From assembly GCF_000177215.2 (NCBI RefSeq), contig NZ_CM001368.1, forward strand, positions 992,001 through 1,056,000: DNA of 64,000 nucleotides, in the 5' to 3' direction. Of this stretch, positions 45,639 through 54,997 are shown piece by piece. The translations under genes and the position numbers were made by a program. This DNA comes from Solidesulfovibrio carbinoliphilus subsp. oakridgensis. Its GTDB lineage: Bacteria > Desulfobacterota > Desulfovibrionia > Desulfovibrionales > Desulfovibrionaceae. Numbering within the stretch: the first letter of the stretch is position 1; every line of letters begins with the position of its first letter. The notes beneath the pieces were generated by a model. The model was not told where the DNA came from and did not search any database. It saw nothing but the letters and a program-made list of their open reading frames with translations.

Positions 45639-47323
45639 ACGGCCTCCTTTTCGAGCAAATCCTGTTTGAGGGCCCAGACAACGTGAAAGCGGGCGGCAAA
45701 CGCGTCGAGCCCGGGTTCGGCCGCGGCCAGCCGGGCGGCCAGAGTCAGGCCCGGACAGCCCGAGCGGGCCAGAAAAAGCAGCGTGCGAAGGGCCGCAAGC
45801 GAGACCTCCGGCCCAAGCCCCTCGTAGACCACCGGAAAATCCCGGCCCCGGTAGACGGCCCGGCCGGTCCGGGTCCAGGTCAGGCGCACCGCGTCGGAGA
45901 GGACAGCGGTCGGGTAGCCGCCGAAAAGCTCCCCATAGGCCAGGGCGGCCGGATGGCGCAGCCGGCGAAGGGAGGCCCGGTCCGGGATCGGCGCGGCGGC
46001 GAGCGCCTCCCACAGGGCGAGGTGGCGGGCCACCACCGCCTGCCAAGTGAAAACGGCGCCTGCCCGCTCCCGTCCGGCCCGGCCCATGGCCCGGCGCAGT
46101 CCGGGATCGGCCACGAGTTGCTTCAAAGCCGCGGCCACGGCGGCCACGTCCACGGCCAGGCCCTGGGCCAGGAGCAGATGGGTGTGGTTGTCGTAGCAAA
46201 GGGGGGCCAGCACATCCCGGGGCCCGGTGTCGGCCAAACCCAGGGTCGGCGCGAGATAGCCCGTCACCCCGGGCACGACCGTGTCGCGGTAGCCGTCGTA
46301 GTCCGAGGCCACCACCGGCAGGCCGGCCGCCATGGCCTCAAGGATGGTCAGGCCAAAGGTCTCCTGGGGGTTGTCGGCCAGGGAGACAAAGATGTCGGAA
46401 ATCCCGAATAGCTCGCGCTTGGCCGCCTCGGACGGCCGGGGCACCAGCCGAAACGGCAGGCCGATGTTGCCGGCCAGGCCGGCCAGGATGTCGGTGAAGG
46501 GGCCATCCTCGTCCTCGGTCCAGCCCGCCGCCACCAGGCACAGGCCGGCCGGATCGCATCCGTCGGCGATCAGGCGCTGCACGGCCCGAAAAAGCGGCAG
46601 CAAGTCCATCTTGGAACTGTGGGACAGCCGGCCGAAGACGAGCAGGACCACCGCCTCCGGGTCGAGGCCAAGCCGCGTCCGGGCGGCCGCCCGGGCCTCG
46701 CCGGCAAGCGACTCCCATACGGCCGGGTCCACGCCGAGGGGGATGGTCGCCAGCCGCGGGGCCGGATAGGCCGCTTCGTCCAGGCCGTAGCCCCGGCGCA
46801 GGGACTGGAAAAACCCGGCCACCACCGCCCGGCCGGCCTCGGATGTGGCCACGATGGCGTCCCGGCCGGTGGTGCCGGGCCAGAGATGGGCCAGAAATTC
46901 CCGGCCGTAGGCGGCGTAGCTCAGGGAGTGGGTGGTGGCGGTGATGGGAAAGATGGTTTTGGCCAGGGCGTTTCGGGCGGCGGCCAGGCGCGGCTGGGAC
47001 GTGATGCAGTCCGAGAGGTGAAAGACGGCGTAGTCGTCGGCAGCCAGGGCCCGGGGCAGATCCAGGCGCGTCAGAACTTTGAATTTGCCCTGCCCGGCCA
47101 GGTCGGGATGGCGGGCGGCGAGCAGCCCTGCCTGAATGTCGCGCTCCCGGGGCGACGGCATGAAGAAATGGTAGGCGTCAAAGGGATCGGCCGCCAACAG
47201 CGCGTCCAGGAAGCCGGCATTGGCCACTTTGCGGCCCATGACGGCCCCGGATTCGACGAAAGGGTCGAGAGTGGCGAAAAGGCGTGGCGGATGCATGGAG
47301 GGACGGAGCCATACCTGGGCCAT
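45635..47323 (-). CDS. Glycosyltransferase, GT4-like
   Basis: The 562-residue protein has two Rossmann-type halves. The GT-B nucleotide-sugar site is recognisable: VLLVFGRLSHSSKMDLLPL near 230 and GISDIFVSLADNPQETFGLTILEAMAAGLPVVASD near 305-345 (key pieces QETFGLTILEAMAAG, with the E-x7-E motif). A 150-residue C-terminal extension is unassigned. Sugar donor and acceptor are unknown. The start is uncertain: MAQVWLRPSMHPPRL has a second ATG at 47296, and neither has a clear ribosome binding site. Confidence 0.8.
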   Translation of the reverse strand: MAQVWLRPSMHPPRLFATLDPFVESGAVMGRKVANAGFLDALLAADPFDAYHFFMPSPRERDIQAGLLAARHPDLAGQGKFKVLTRLDLPRALAADDYAVFHLSDCITSQPRLAAARNALAKTIFPITATTHSLSYAAYGREFLAHLWPGTTGRDAIVATSEAGRAVVAGFFQSLRRGYGLDEAAYPAPRLATIPLGVDPAVWESLAGEARAAARTRLGLDPEAVVLLVFGRLSHSSKMDLLPLFRAVQRLIADGCDPAGLCLVAAGWTEDEDGPFTDILAGLAGNIGLPFRLVPRPSEAAKRELFGISDIFVSLADNPQETFGLTILEAMAAGLPVVASDYDGYRDTVVPGVTGYLAPTLGLADTGPRDVLAPLCYDNHTHLLLAQGLAVDVAAVAAALKQLVADPGLRRAMGRAGRERAGAVFTWQAVVARHLALWEALAAAPIPDRASLRRLRHPAALAYGELFGGYPTAVLSDAVRLTWTRTGRAVYRGRDFPVVYEGLGPEVSLAALRTLLFLARSGCPGLTLAARLAAAEPGLDAFAARFHVVWALKQDLLEKEAV

Positions 47324-47423
47324 CTTGTCAAACAGGGGCGTGCCTTTGCAGCTGGCTTCGATATTGCAAGGGATGGGACAGGAACCGCTCCGGACGCGGT
47401 CCCAGGATCAAAGGAGGCCCGTT

Positions 47424-48923
47424 ATGACGCGCGGCATGCGACCGGAACAGGTATGGGGCATCGGCCTTCGGGAAGAGACCGCGGCGGAAATTTCTGCCGC
47501 CCTGGGCAACGGCTATGTCCTTCGCAATTGGCCGCACGGCAAGCATCCCGGCGAACGGGACCTGGGCCGGGCCACGCCGCTCGTGATCTTCGTGGTCAAG
47601 GAAGCCTGGGAGGCCCTGCCCTCTTCCTCCAGGAAGCGCCTCGAGCAGTGGGAAGTGCCCCAGCGGGTGCTGGTCCTGTCCGCAGCCCAGCCCATGGCCG
47701 ATTTCGACGAGCTGCTCGAACAGGGGTTTCTTTCGGCCGTGTCCGAGCCGCTTTCCGACAAGAAGATCCGGGACGTCATCTTCCGGGCCAAGGAAGTCAA
47801 GAGCCTCTACGACGACATCTTCCGCATGACCCGCGAGATCATGCTCGAACGGGAGCTTTTGGCCCGAAAGACCGACCTGGTGCTTTTTTTGAACCGCATC
47901 CTGACCCGGGCCACGGAGTCCCTTGACCCGACCGTCATCCTCGACAATGCCCGGGAAGACCTGGAGCTGCTCCTGCCCATGCGCGGGCTGCTTGGCATCC
48001 TGTGGCAGCCCGGCGATTCCGGGGCCCTCGAAGCGGAACTGTTCCTCGAGCCGGAAATGGACCACGACACGGAGCGGCACTGGACCGAGCAGCTCCTGCG
48101 CCAGGCCGCCAAGCTGGCCGGCAAGCCCATGCAGAGCTATCGCACGACCTTTCTCGATGGCTGTCCCGGCCGCGAGCCCGTGGACGTTCCCCGGACCGTC
48201 GAGGAAGTGATCTCCCTGCCCCTTCGGGCCGGCGGCCAGACCTTTGGCCTCTTGTCCCTGTACCGGGCCAAGGGTCCGGCCCTTGGCAAGGATCAGGTCC
48301 AGGCCTTGTACGCGTCCATCAACCATCTGGCCCTGGCCCTCAAAAACGCGGCCCTGTTCAGCCAGGTGAAGGTCCGGGCCGACCATGACGGCCTGACCCG
48401 CATCCACAACCGTCGGGCTTTTGACGAACGGCTGGTGGAGGAACTGCGGCGGCACCAGCGCTACCACCACCCCATGAGCCTGCTCATGCTCGACATCGAC
48501 CATTTCAAGGGCATCAACGACACCTACGGCCATCTGGTCGGCGACCACGTGTTGCGCGAGGTCGGGCGGTTGATGACGGAGACGCTTCGCAGCACGGATT
48601 TCACCGCCCGCTACGGTGGCGAGGAGTTCGTCATCATCCTGCCCCAAACGGCCGAGGAACAGTCCCGCGTCCTGGCCGAACGCCTGCGCGGCCTCATCGC
48701 CGACGCCCGGTTCGTCCACGACGGCCACCCTTTTTCCATCACCGTGTCCATCGGCGCGGCCACCCTGCTCCCGGGCGCCCTGTCCAAGCGCAAGGATCTT
48801 CTGGACAAGGCGGACAAGGCCCTCTACCAGGCCAAAACCCTCGGCCGCAACCAGGTCTGCACCGCCCTTGGGCCGGTGTCGCGGACCGGAGAAGAGGCCG
48901 TAGGCACGGCCCAGGCGGGCTGA
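47424..48923 (+). CDS. GGDEF-domain diguanylate cyclase
   Basis: The 499-residue cytoplasmic protein has a response-regulator-like N-terminal part (1-130), a coiled helix, a GAF-like domain (about 150-325) and a C-terminal GGDEF domain. The active-site motif is RYGGEEF near 396. The RSTD sequence exactly five residues upstream is an RxxD inhibitory site, so the enzyme should be active and feedback-controlled by c-di-GMP. ATG 47424 follows AAAGGAGG. No EAL domain is present. Nearby genes give no hint of the input signal. Confidence 0.92.
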   Translation: MTRGMRPEQVWGIGLREETAAEISAALGNGYVLRNWPHGKHPGERDLGRATPLVIFVVKEAWEALPSSSRKRLEQWEVPQRVLVLSAAQPMADFDELLEQGFLSAVSEPLSDKKIRDVIFRAKEVKSLYDDIFRMTREIMLERELLARKTDLVLFLNRILTRATESLDPTVILDNAREDLELLLPMRGLLGILWQPGDSGALEAELFLEPEMDHDTERHWTEQLLRQAAKLAGKPMQSYRTTFLDGCPGREPVDVPRTVEEVISLPLRAGGQTFGLLSLYRAKGPALGKDQVQALYASINHLALALKNAALFSQVKVRADHDGLTRIHNRRAFDERLVEELRRHQRYHHPMSLLMLDIDHFKGINDTYGHLVGDHVLREVGRLMTETLRSTDFTARYGGEEFVIILPQTAEEQSRVLAERLRGLIADARFVHDGHPFSITVSIGAATLLPGALSKRKDLLDKADKALYQAKTLGRNQVCTALGPVSRTGEEAVGTAQAG

Positions 48924-49189
48924 CCGCCGGCCCGGCCCGCCCTGCGGCGCGTCCACCTTGCCGGGGCCGGACCTCGGCCCGTCCCATGCCCGCGAGCGTG
49001 GTTCCCAACGCTTGCCGGCGACCCCGCCAGAGCAGGCCTTGCAAAGACCGTCCGGGACCACACCGTTTTTCTGATGTCCGCCTGCTTTTAAAAAAATCCA
49101 GATATATTCTGCTGTTTTGTGCTTCCGGCCGGTCTGAAGCGGGAACACTGCGCGAGGAGTTCCCGGCAACGGCGTTAGCCATGCGGTAG
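48924..49189. other. Gene-free stretch between the cyclase gene and tRNA-Arg
   Basis: No coding frame with start signals is seen in 48924-49242. The region near 49080-49110 is AT-rich; the right end is the tRNA-Arg terminator. Confidence 0.5.
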
Positions 49190-49194
49190 CCACA

Positions 49195-49231
49195 AAAGAA
49201 AAACGGGCTACGGTTTTGCACCGTAACCCGT
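49195..49231 (-). terminator. Terminator of tRNA-Arg
   Basis: On the minus strand ACGGGTTACGG pairs with CCGTAGCCCGT around a loop TGCAAAA and is followed by TTTTCTTTT. Confidence 0.7.
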
Positions 49232-49242
49232 TGATTTCTTTA

Positions 49243-49319
<77 letters not shown>

Positions 49320-49484
49320 GAAGAAACGGAAGACTACCCCGACCACCCTTGGATGTCAATGATTTATTCACAAATCTTCGTTGCCGCTGGAAAGCCCTCC
49401 CCGGGACAAGGCGAGCTCCGGGTGACGGGCGTCGACAGGCAGGCCCCAGGGAAATTCCCTCCCCAGAATCGAAACAACCGTGTG

Positions 49485-50519
49485 TCAGCCCGGCAGGACC
49501 TTGCGGACCGCGGTCTGGATGCCCGAATTGTCGAGCAGGGAACAGAGCCGGTTGGCCCCATGCTGCAACACGGCGCACAAGCCAAGCAAAACAGGAAAGA
49601 AAAAAACGAAGACAGCAAAGTACACGAGTTGTACCTGCTCCTTTCCCAGAAAAAATACCACAATATTCACATAAAACGTATGGAATAAATAAAGTGGCAA
49701 GGAATACTTGCCAAAAAGAACCATTGTTCTTTGCAGAGGCATGGCCGGCCGTGCCTGAATCATGATAAAACATATGGCCGCGACGGACAGGGTGAGGATG
49801 ATGTTATATTTATTGATGTGAAAGTATGGCAACTTGACATAGGAGAGATCCAGGGCCTCCAAACGATCGGGGGATGTCTGGAGCGAAGCCAGCAGGAACA
49901 GGCCGAAGCACAAAACGACCAGCGTTTTTGGACGTTTTATATCATACGCTATGGACAATAATGAGGGCAGCAACATGCCGACGGCAAAAAGAAAGATGTG
50001 AAAGAGGTATATTTTTCGAAATCCGTAAACGAGCATATCCGGCAGACCAAGGGTTCGGAAGGCGGCATTGACCAGGTACAAGAGCAGACACAAAACCGGC
50101 AGGGAGCCCCACTTCAAACGGCGGATCATGAAAAAAAGCAGCGGTGCCAGCAGATAACAATGGACAATGGCATTGAGAAACCACACCGGCGGATCATACA
50201 TGCGCAGCAAAAAAAGATCCTGCCAGCCGAGCGGTTGGGAAAGAGACAAGGCAACGACAAACCAAAGCCAATAGAGAGGAAAGAGGCGTTGGAAGCGTCT
50301 TTTGTAAAACGCCGGGAGATTCAGTTTGCCAGGCCCCTCGCATTGCCTTGCCAAGGACAGGAAGATTCCATAGCCGCTTGCCACAAAGAAGAAAGCGACG
50401 AATTGATTGCCAAAGTAAGTGAATTTTCCAGGGAAGTTATTGTAGAGCAAATGGCCCCAGGCAATGATGAAAATGCAGAAGCCTTTGATGTAGTCAACCG
50501 CCTCGCGTGTGGAGCGCAT
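49485..50519 (-). CDS. Acyltransferase 3 family membrane protein
   Basis: The 344-residue polytopic protein has about ten hydrophobic segments. It starts REAVDYIKGFCIFIIAWGHLLYNN, matching acyltransferase-3 (OafA/WecH) proteins in which the first helix carries a conserved His (WGH). FFFVASGYGIFLS and FHTFYVN near the end are also typical. The family moves acetyl or other acyl groups onto surface polysaccharides or lipids. ATG 50519 follows GGAGGG. No polysaccharide genes are adjacent. GC content is somewhat low, consistent with horizontal transfer. Confidence 0.8.
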   Translation of the reverse strand: MRSTREAVDYIKGFCIFIIAWGHLLYNNFPGKFTYFGNQFVAFFFVASGYGIFLSLARQCEGPGKLNLPAFYKRRFQRLFPLYWLWFVVALSLSQPLGWQDLFLLRMYDPPVWFLNAIVHCYLLAPLLFFMIRRLKWGSLPVLCLLLYLVNAAFRTLGLPDMLVYGFRKIYLFHIFLFAVGMLLPSLLSIAYDIKRPKTLVVLCFGLFLLASLQTSPDRLEALDLSYVKLPYFHINKYNIILTLSVAAICFIMIQARPAMPLQRTMVLFGKYSLPLYLFHTFYVNIVVFFLGKEQVQLVYFAVFVFFFPVLLGLCAVLQHGANRLCSLLDNSGIQTAVRKVLPG

Positions 50520-50772
50520 GAAAGCTTCCTCCCTGCCCGGGCGAAGGTGACGCCGCAACACCACGCTTCCTTCGCGTTCATGAAAGCTCTGCCCCGGACG
50601 GCGATCCGCGCCTGAACGTCCCTCTTCTCTTTCCTGCCCCACTTTGGCGCCTGCCGCAAGGTGGAATCGAATATTCCGCCAAGCCTCCTTTTCGCCTCCC
50701 CTTTCCGTTCCGTCCGCCGGCCGGCTGTCCCAGGTGGGCGGCCACCCGCTCCCGGTTGCGACGGCGTCCGGA

Positions 50773-50806
50773 ATAAAAAAAGGGAGCGGTCCGAAGACCG
50801 CCCCCT
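50773..50806 (-). terminator. Terminator of ppaC
   Basis: GGGGGCGGTC-ttcg-GACCGCTCCC followed by TTTTTTT on the minus strand, a textbook hairpin with a UUCG tetraloop. Confidence 0.85.
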
Positions 50807-50830
50807 TGCCAAACGAGAAGAAGGAAAGGG

Positions 50831-51751
50831 TTAGGCGAAAGCCTTCTCGAACGGGGGCACGACCTGCTTTTTGCGGGACAGCACGCCGTCGAGCCACACG
50901 GAGTCGCCGGTGACTTTCACGCCAAAGGCCTTTTCCACGTAGCTCGGATCGTCGGAGACGATCAGCATCTCGGAGCCTTCCTTCATGATGTCGGTCAAGA
51001 GCAGGAAGACGCTATGACGGCCTTCGGCCTTGACCTTCTTGCACTCGGCGAGCAGGTCGGCCTTGATCGGCTCGAGGATGGACAGGTCGACCACTTCCAG
51101 CTGGCCGATGCCGATCTTCTTGCCGCCCATGTCGAAGTCCTTGTAGTCGCGGAAGACCAGGTCGCGGGCGGGGGTGCCGCCAACGGCCGACTTGACCTTG
51201 AACATCTCGACGCCAAGGCCCATGACGTCGGCCACGCCGGCGATCTTGGCCAGGGCCTCGACAGCGGCCTTGTCGTCAGCGGTGCAGGTCGGGGACTTGA
51301 ACATGACGGTGTCGGACAGGATGGCGCACAGCATGATGCCGGCCATGGGCTTGGAGATCTCGACCTTGGCGCAGTCGTACATCATCTTGACCACGGTGCA
51401 GGAGCAGCCGACCGGCTTGACCAGGATGTCCAGGGGATTGGGGGTGGTCACGTCGCCGAGCTTGTGGTGGTCGTAGATGCCGATGACTTCGCCCTTGGCC
51501 AGGTTGTCCAGGCTCTGGGCCAGATCGGAGTGGTCAACCAGGATGATCTGCTTGTCGGTGGCGTCGGTGACGATCTCCGGAGCGGCCACGCCGAACTTCT
51601 CGAGCACGAAGGCGCTTTCGGGCGGAATCGCGCCCTGGGTGGCCGGCTTGGCATCCAGGCCCTTGGCCTTGTTCATCAGATCAGCCACGGCGATGGCGGC
51701 GGCGACGGAATCGGTGTCCGGATTTTTGTGACCAACGACATACAAAGCCAT
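50831..51751 (-). CDS. ppaC: Manganese-dependent inorganic pyrophosphatase (family II)
   Basis: The 306-residue DHH-family enzyme has VGHKNPDTDSVAAAIA (metal-binding His and Asp), ILVDHSDLAQS near 75 and IYDHHKLGD near 92. The C-terminal DHHA2 domain ends SRKKQVVPPFEKAF, with the SRKKQ motif that binds pyrophosphate. It hydrolyses PPi to phosphate in the cytoplasm; in sulfate reducers this pulls ATP sulfurylase forward during sulfate activation. ATG 51751 follows GGAGG. It is monocistronic with its own terminator. Confidence 0.95.
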   Translation of the reverse strand: MALYVVGHKNPDTDSVAAAIAVADLMNKAKGLDAKPATQGAIPPESAFVLEKFGVAAPEIVTDATDKQIILVDHSDLAQSLDNLAKGEVIGIYDHHKLGDVTTPNPLDILVKPVGCSCTVVKMMYDCAKVEISKPMAGIMLCAILSDTVMFKSPTCTADDKAAVEALAKIAGVADVMGLGVEMFKVKSAVGGTPARDLVFRDYKDFDMGGKKIGIGQLEVVDLSILEPIKADLLAECKKVKAEGRHSVFLLLTDIMKEGSEMLIVSDDPSYVEKAFGVKVTGDSVWLDGVLSRKKQVVPPFEKAFA

Positions 51752-51912
51752 AGTAGTTTCCTCCTGGTGGTTTTCCCAAAACCCTGACGGGTTGGTAGCG
51801 AATTTGAAACTTGTGAAGAATATCCCAAAAGCCGTTCCTTGCCAAGTCAAATTCCCGTGGCAAGGATTGCTTTTTTGGGACAAAACCCCGGGAGGCGGCC
51901 GGCAACAGGCGC

Positions 51913-52613
51913 CTATACCAGGCACCAGACCACGGTCAGGGCCATGCCGCAGGCCAGGGCCACGTAGGCCGGCCGATAGCGCAGGGACAAAACCCCGCCC
52001 AGGCTGCCAAGGATCCACAGCTGGCTCCAGGTCGCGCCCGAGGAGCTGAGGTACGGCCAGACCATGGGCAAAAGCACATGGTAAAGGGCCACGAGCGCGG
52101 CCAGGACCACGCAGAAGGTCACGCCGTTTAGGACCGCCATGTCGAGAAAGGCCCGGCGGATGAGCCGGGCCGGGGAAAACGGAGCCCGAGAGCGCTCCCG
52201 GGCCGCGGTGTACCGGGACAGGACGATGTTCTCCATCACGCGCTGGGCCCCTTCCAGGGCCGCGAACAGGCGGCCGAGAATGCCGGTGGTTGCGGCCACG
52301 AACAGGGCCTCGGCCGGCGAGGTCAGCTGGAAGACGTACATGAGCGAGAGGCCGGCCAGGGTGGCGGCCGCGGCGTTTGGCGGAATGTGGGTGCCGGCCG
52401 GGATGCCGTCGAGCCAGAAGAGTTCGTAGAAAAGGCTCAGTTTGAGCGCCGCATCGAGGTCGCCGTGGACCGCGGCCCAGAAAAAGCCGATGACGATGGG
52501 CCGTTCAAGGAGCGCCGCGTTCAGGAAGAAACGGAACGACGAGAAAAGGACAAAAAAAAAGCGACGCCAAAAACATGCAGCAAGATATCGGCCTGATGGG
52601 TCATCGTTTCCAT
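51913..52613 (-). CDS. Mannose-family PTS EIIC, frame broken at a T9 tract
   Basis: The frame from about 52550 down to 51913 encodes a membrane protein with EIIC-Man features (NAALLERPIVIGFFWAAVHGD, LSLFYELFWLDGIPAGTHIP, GILGRLFAALEGAQRVMEN). Upstream, a start at 52613 (or 52602-52604) reads METMTHQADILLHVFGVAFF and then runs into nine Ts at 52552-52560. One additional T would join the two frames into one continuous protein of about 233 residues; the 701-bp span is one base short of a multiple of three. Either the gene is a pseudogene, the tract slips or varies in length, or the sequence has a homopolymer error. EIID is absent. Confidence 0.7.
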
Positions 52614-52707
52614 CCCGTCCGGGCTATTCGTTGTTGCCGATTGCGCCCGCCGTCCCCGCCGTGGCCGGGCGTTCCGAAAAAACGGCGTCGCCGGCGAGCG
52701 GTCGCCG

Positions 52708-52813
52708 AGTGTCGCGTCCTCGAAATTCGTGGATACGAATTTCGAGAATAAAATATTTAAATAATTATTTTTTTCTAAAAAATATGCGCATATTTTTTAG
52801 CGGACGCCACACT
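52708..52813. repeat. Two-hairpin intergenic repeat, copy C
   Basis: The 106-bp copy has ends AGTGTCGCGTCC and GGACGCCACACT, hairpin CTCGAAATTCGT/ACGAATTTCGAG (52719-52746) and AT-rich hairpin CTAAAAAATATGC/GCATATTTTTTAG (52775-52800). It separates the EIIB and EIIC genes, and its right terminus supplies the AG of the EIIB stop TAG. Confidence 0.75.
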
Positions 52814-53273
52814 AGACCGCGCGCAGCTGCTGCGGATCGCTCGGCACGCAACGGTAATCGAGACGCACGCCCTTGTCCCGGAGAAAATCCAGGCAGGATT
52901 CGTCCTCCTTGGACAAGGCGACATGGGGGCAGACCTGCTTCTTGCCGGGCGCGTAGTGGAGGTTGCCGAGATTGAGGGCGGCAAAGCCGAGTCCCAATTC
53001 GTAGGCGGCCCTGGCGTCGCGGCAACCGGAAAAAAGGATCAGGGCGTCCTCGGATTCCAGCGGATTTCGCGACAAGAATCCCATGAGCGCGCCGACCGGC
53101 AAAAACTCGATGCGCACCCCGGCCGGGATGGCCAGCGACATGATCTCCTGGCGCAGGTAGTCGGCCGCCAGCTCGTCGTTGACCACAAGGATCGTCCGGG
53201 CGTGGGTGAAAGGCAGCCAGGACTCGATGATCTGGCCGTGCACGAGCCGATTGTCCACGCGAACAAACGCCAT
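52812..53273 (-). CDS. PTS EIIB component, mannose/fructose/sorbose family
   Basis: The 153-residue protein begins MAFVRVDNRLVHGQIIESW; His12 in RLVHGQI is the phosphorylation site of EIIB-Man proteins. VVNDELAADYLRQEIMSLAIP and the LNLGNLHYAPGKKQV segment also fit. It would accept phosphate from EIIA and pass it to sugar or to a regulatory target. It lies 3 bp after the EIIA gene. Repeat copy C follows its stop codon directly. Confidence 0.88.
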   Translation of the reverse strand: MAFVRVDNRLVHGQIIESWLPFTHARTILVVNDELAADYLRQEIMSLAIPAGVRIEFLPVGALMGFLSRNPLESEDALILFSGCRDARAAYELGLGFAALNLGNLHYAPGKKQVCPHVALSKEDESCLDFLRDKGVRLDYRCVPSDPQQLRAV

Positions 53274-53276
53274 GGG

Positions 53277-53717
53277 CTATCCCTCGGCCACCTTTTTGCG
53301 CAGTACCTCGCCCGCGACCACGATCCCCTGGCATCCGGCCTGCTTGGCTTCGACGGCCAGGGTTTCGAGAGCCTTGGTCCGGGAACCGAGGATCTTGATC
53401 AGCATGGGCAGGTTGACGCCGGTGAGGACTTCGAGCCGTCCGGTGCCGAGGAGCGACAGGCTCAAGTTCGTCGGGGTGCCGCCGAACATGTCGGTCAGGA
53501 TAAGCACGCCCCCGCCCTGCTCGGTGTCCTTGATGGCGGCCTTGAGCGTCACCAGGGTCTCATCCACCGGATGGGTCATGTCCACGCTGACGCACCGGCA
53601 GCGCTCCTGGGGTCCCAGGATGAATTCCGCCGCCTTGAGAAGCCATGCCCCGTAATCGGTGTGGGTGACCACCACCACGCCGACCGGCGCATCCGACCGG
53701 GATTGGACATTCGTCAT
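53277..53717 (-). CDS. PTS EIIA component, mannose family
   Basis: The 146-residue protein has the EIIA-Man fold: VGVVVVTHTDYGAWLLKAAEF with phospho-acceptor His19, GGGVLILTDMFGGTPTNLSLSLL near 85 and TGVNLPMLIKIL near 113. It takes phosphate from HPr and gives it to EIIB. No HPr or enzyme I gene is in the window. It follows rapZ after a 300-bp gap. Confidence 0.9.
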   Translation of the reverse strand: MTNVQSRSDAPVGVVVVTHTDYGAWLLKAAEFILGPQERCRCVSVDMTHPVDETLVTLKAAIKDTEQGGGVLILTDMFGGTPTNLSLSLLGTGRLEVLTGVNLPMLIKILGSRTKALETLAVEAKQAGCQGIVVAGEVLRKKVAEG

Positions 53718-54021
53718 TGTGTATCCGTAGGCGCAGGCCCATGGCGAGCGTCACATCAGGGGTTCTTTGCCGCAACGACACTGTTGCCGGCAGTGGCTCG
53801 GCACCGGAACAGGGGCCAGGCACGCAGAACGCGCCGCACCGCTGCCGGCCGATCCGGCCTGCCCCGGGCAGCCGGAAAAAACCAAGGGCGCGCGGTGCGC
53901 CCCGGCCGTCCCGTCCCGCCGTTGCCGGGCGCCTGTAAGGCTCCGCCCGGGTCCTTCGTCCGGCTCCGCCTGGGACCCCAAGGCCGCAGCCGCGGCTTCC
54001 CCGGCTGCCGGCAACGACGCC
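53718..54021. other. GC-rich gap between rapZ and EIIA
   Basis: No gene is seen. The stretch is very GC-rich and contains short imperfect repeats around 53938-53985 (two GGCTCCGCC copies). Confidence 0.45.
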
Positions 54022-54909
54022 CTAGCCGCGTTCGATATGCCGGTGTTCCAGGGAAATATTATAGCCAGCCTTGGACAGGGTGTCAAAGACGGCCTCGGCC
54101 ACGGCCACGGACCGGTGCCGTCCGCCGGTGCAGCCAAAGGCGACGGTCAGGCGGTAGCGCCCTTCCTGGGCATAGAGCGGCAGCAGGTAGAGCAGGAATT
54201 CCTGAAGGCGGGAAAGAAACTCCCGGCCAGGATCCGCAGCCAGGACATAGTCGCGCACCGGGGCGTCCTTGCCGGTCTGCTCGCGCAGCTCCCGGACGAA
54301 ATAAGGATTGGGCAAAAAACGCAGGTCAAAGACCATGTCCGCCTCGGAGGGAGGTCCGTACTTGAAGCCGAAACTCATGACGTGGACTTTGAGGGTGCCG
54401 CGCGTGGTACGGATCGAAGCCCACTTTTCCTGCAACTTGCGGCGCAGGTCGTGGATGGAGAAATGGGTGGTGTCGAGCACCATGTCGGCCGCTTCACGCA
54501 AGGGCGTCATGCGTTCCCGTTCCTCGAGCACGGCCTGCTCGAGGCCCCGGTTGGCGCTTTCCAGGGGATGGGGCCGGCGCGTGGTGGCATAGCGGCGGAT
54601 GATTTCCTGGGTGTCGGCCTCGAAAAAGATGATCTGCGGGGCCACGTTTTTCACCTTGATCTGGGCCAGGGTCACGCCCCAGTCCGTATCGAGGTCGGCT
54701 TGCCGCACATCCATGCCAAGCGCCAGGCCCTTGTAGCGCTGGCCGCCCTTTTCGTCGAAAAGATTGATGAGCTTTGGCACGAGCCCGACCGGCAGGCCGT
54801 CCACGCAAAAAAAGCCCAGGTCTTCGAACACCCGCAGGCCGGTGCTCTTGCCCGAGCCGGACAGCCCCGTCAAAATGACGATTTTCAGTTCCGTCGGCGT
54901 TTCTTCCAT
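54022..54909 (-). CDS. rapZ: RNase adapter/nucleotide-binding protein RapZ (YvcJ family)
   Basis: The 295-residue protein has Walker A GLSGSGKS (15-22), FFEADTQEIIRRYATTRRPHPL near 100, a central VMSFGFKYGPPSEADMVFDLRFLPNP and the C-terminal VAFGCTGGRHRSVAVAE motif. In enterobacteria RapZ binds small RNAs and controls GlmS; in others it is a nucleotidase-like regulator. Linkage to ptsN and PTS genes is the usual context. ATG 54909 was preferred; a TTG at 54933 is possible. Confidence 0.92.
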   Translation of the reverse strand: MEETPTELKIVILTGLSGSGKSTGLRVFEDLGFFCVDGLPVGLVPKLINLFDEKGGQRYKGLALGMDVRQADLDTDWGVTLAQIKVKNVAPQIIFFEADTQEIIRRYATTRRPHPLESANRGLEQAVLEERERMTPLREAADMVLDTTHFSIHDLRRKLQEKWASIRTTRGTLKVHVMSFGFKYGPPSEADMVFDLRFLPNPYFVRELREQTGKDAPVRDYVLAADPGREFLSRLQEFLLYLLPLYAQEGRYRLTVAFGCTGGRHRSVAVAEAVFDTLSKAGYNISLEHRHIERG

Positions 54910-54997
54910 GGTGTCTTTGCCCCCCGCCCTCAAGCTCTAACCGATTCCTTGCGCGCTTGTGTGACGGCAAGCGCGCAAGGAGACGGTGCTACGCGTT

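Noticed and set aside
53751-54137. Leftward frame between rapZ and EIIA
   Set aside because: It overlaps the 3' end of rapZ in another frame and has Ala/Gly/Pro/Arg-rich composition typical of GC-rich non-coding DNA.
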